The notes beneath the pieces are model-generated. The model did no database searches. It was not told the origin of the DNA and saw only the letters and a list, made by a program, of their open reading frames with translations. DNA of 8,788 bases, from NCBI GenBank assembly GCA_027306745.1, contig DAHUZD010000372.1, positions 1-8,788 on the forward strand, in the 5' to 3' direction. The translations under genes were made by a program, and so were the position numbers. Every line of letters starts with the position of its first letter. Positions within the stretch are counted from its first letter, which is position 1. Source of the DNA: Acidobacteriaceae bacterium (lineage in GTDB: Bacteria; Acidobacteriota; Terriglobia; Terriglobales; Acidobacteriaceae). Shown here in pieces: positions 7,690 to 8,788 of the stretch.

Positions 7690-8346
7690 TTAGACGTGCA
7701 GCAGTGCGAGAAATTCTTCTGCAATCTGTTGCGCAGTGCTTGCGCTTCCCTGCACCGGCAGCAAGTCCGAGATCACCGCGACGGCATCCGCGCCTGCGTC
7801 GATGACGCTGCGGCAATTGGCGCGCGTGATGCCACCGATGGCCACCAGCGGCTTGCTGGTTGTGCGGCGAATGCTGCGCACGCCCTCCAATCCAATCACC
7901 GGGTCGGGATTTTCTTTTGTCGCCGTGGCAAAGACCGGACCGCAGGCGATGTAGTCGCAATCGCTGGCGTCGGCAGCCAGCGCCTGCTCCAATGTGTGCG
8001 TGGAGACGCCCAGCATCGAGCCAGCGCCGATCTGTGCACGCGCAGCGGCTGGAGCCAAATCGCCTTGACCAACATGTACGCCAAAAAATCCGGTGCGCGC
8101 CAGCAGATGGGCATAGTCGTTCAGAATCAGCCGCGTGGATGCGTCAGGAAAAATGGCGCGAATGGTTGCGGCCTCGCGCAGAATCTCTGCTTCCCCACCC
8201 TGCTTGTTGCGATATTGCACCCACTCCACGCCCGCCGCGCGCAAAGAAGATGCAAAGTCCGCCAGCTCCACACCGCGCGCGCGCAGCAGCCCTGCATCTA
8301 AAATTGGATAAAGGCGTGGACACGACTTGGCGGAAATGTTGGACAC
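7690..8346 (-). CDS. thiE: Thiamine phosphate synthase
   Basis: This 218-residue cytoplasmic enzyme couples the hydroxymethylpyrimidine diphosphate and thiazole phosphate moieties to make thiamine phosphate. It is a full-length TIM barrel with the known active-site residues. QYRNK (44-48) gives Gln/Arg/Lys for the pyrophosphate, and LNDY (75-78) gives Asn76 and the Mg-binding Asp77. GVHVGQGDL gives the second Mg ligand, Asp96. GVSTHT (113-118) and FATATK (139-144: Thr141, Thr143, Lys144) bind the thiazole phosphate and diphosphate. AIGGI (169-173) and VIS (191-193) form the phosphate site. The start is GTG, with AAAGGA 4 nt upstream; the N-terminus then matches the usual length before RLYPILD. 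No other thi gene and no TPP-riboswitch motif (CTGAGA or ACCTGATCTGG-like) lies in the 203 bp upstream. Two repeat copies bracket the gene. Confidence 0.95.
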   Translation of the reverse strand: MSNISAKSCPRLYPILDAGLLRARGVELADFASSLRAAGVEWVQYRNKQGGEAEILREAATIRAIFPDASTRLILNDYAHLLARTGFFGVHVGQGDLAPAAARAQIGAGSMLGVSTHTLEQALAADASDCDYIACGPVFATATKENPDPVIGLEGVRSIRRTTSKPLVAIGGITRANCRSVIDAGADAVAVISDLLPVQGSASTAQQIAEEFLALLHV

Positions 8347-8460
8347 AGAATCCTTTGTGCGACAGGCTGAAGTTCATCCGCCTCACCAATATTCTGAGCA
8401 GCCGATGGGAGCGGTGAATTTCGACTGTGAATGCCGCATTGACTCAGCCAAAATCCTCTG

Positions 8461-8495
8461 GATTCTTCGTCGCTACGCTCCTCAGAATGACTCCG
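8461..8495. repeat. Interspersed repeat copy 2
   Basis: This 35-bp imperfect palindrome begins GATTCTTCG and ends AATGACTCCG. ATTCT (8462-8466) and AGAAT (8484-8488) can pair. On the minus strand its translation gives the spurious string VILRSVATKNP that I recognise from over-predicted ORFs in acidobacterial genomes. It sits in the 203-bp gap between accC and thiE, in the same orientation as copy 1 on the other side of thiE. Apart from this repeat and the thiE ribosome site I see nothing in the gap. Confidence 0.6.
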
Positions 8496-8549
8496 CCCTG
8501 CAATAGGATGTATCTCTTCAAGCGAAGGAGAAATCGTATGGCGCAGCGG

Positions 8550-8788
8550 TTAGGCCAGCACCTGCTCCTGCAATTTTTCGCGGACTTCTTTTTCGCGTTC
8601 GAAAAAGCGCTCCATAAATTTTGTATCGAAAGCTCCGCTGCGAAACTCCTCATCCGCAAAAATTCTGCGATGCAGCGGAATCGTGGTGTGGATGCCCTCG
8701 ACAATGAACATATCCAGAGCGCGTTGCATGCGGGCAATAGCTTCGGCACGATCATTGCCATGCACGATCAGCTTGGCGATCATCGGAT
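8550..8788 (-). CDS. accC: Biotin carboxylase subunit of acetyl-CoA carboxylase, C-terminal fragment
   Basis: This is the last 79 or so codons of the ATP-dependent enzyme that carboxylates biotin on the carrier protein AccB, the first step of fatty acid synthesis. The frame is open to the window edge: the codon before the apparent ATG at 8783 is CCG, so the sequence reads (D)[10 protein letters not shown] as in biotin carboxylases, and that ATG is internal. It continues [13 protein letters not shown], then [16 protein letters not shown], as in E. coli AccC. The C-terminus is about 11 residues longer than in E. coli, with a charged tail ([17 protein letters not shown]). Pyruvate or propionyl-CoA carboxylase biotin carboxylase domains are close relatives, but a separate subunit ending here points to AccC. 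accB would normally precede it, outside the window. Confidence 0.88.
   Translation of the reverse strand, partial: PMIAKLIVHGNDRAEAIARMQRALDMFIVEGIHTTIPLHRRIFADEEFRSGAFDTKFMERFFEREKEVREKLQEQVLA

Noticed and set aside
8347..8549. TPP riboswitch before thiE
   Set aside because: Neither the CTGAGA box nor the pyrophosphate-sensor core could be found on the minus strand by eye.
8444..8761. 105-codon minus-strand open frame covering the end of accC and the repeat
   Set aside because: It reads accC in the wrong frame and then runs into the repeat; the VILRSVATKNP string is a known-looking repeat translation, not a protein.

Overview
The window is about 8.8 kb of moderately GC-rich chromosomal DNA, most likely from an acidobacterium (class Terriglobia, the Acidobacterium/Granulicella/Terriglobus group). 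This is an inference. It rests on a GWxTD-domain protein, a family especially frequent in Acidobacteria, and on interspersed repeats of the GATTCTTCG...CAGAATGAC type that I associate with these genomes. All genes look chromosomal; no phage, transposase, CRISPR or plasmid gene is visible.

Layout. (1) 2-1363, + strand: the C-terminal 40% or so of a heavy-metal RND efflux pump of CusA type, cut by the window edge. It keeps two of the three copper-binding methionines and the proton-relay Glu and Lys of CusA. (2) 1436-1511, - strand: tRNA-Lys(CTT) with an encoded CCA end, followed by about 220 bp that holds a small hairpin and a short doubtful ORF. (3) 1734-3476, - strand: an exported 580-residue GWxTD-domain protein, with a good sigma-70-like promoter and an AGGAG site that favours a TTG start. 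(4) 3718-5927, + strand: a two-gene operon of a MacA-like membrane-fusion protein and a MacB/LolD-type ABC ATPase, divergent from the GWxTD gene. The FtsX/MacB-type permease expected beside them is missing. (5) 5977-7500, - strand: an APC-superfamily amino acid permease, convergent with the ATPase gene and with a hairpin at the junction. (6) 7690-8346, - strand: a stand-alone thiE (thiamine phosphate synthase) bracketed by two direct copies of an interspersed repeat. (7) 8550-8788, - strand: the C-terminal end of biotin carboxylase accC.

How they work together. The RND pump and the MacA/ATPase pair are separate envelope-export functions. The GWxTD protein shares the divergent regulatory region with the MacA-like gene but no mechanistic link can be shown. 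accC, thiE and the permease lie on one strand but are separated by about 190-200 bp gaps carrying repeats, so they are probably independent units. No stretch longer than 300 bp lacks a gene. I do not see a clearly new biological system. The most notable points are the ABC exporter operon without a permease, the repeat pair around thiE, and the possible extracytoplasmic-sigma promoter before the MacA-like gene.
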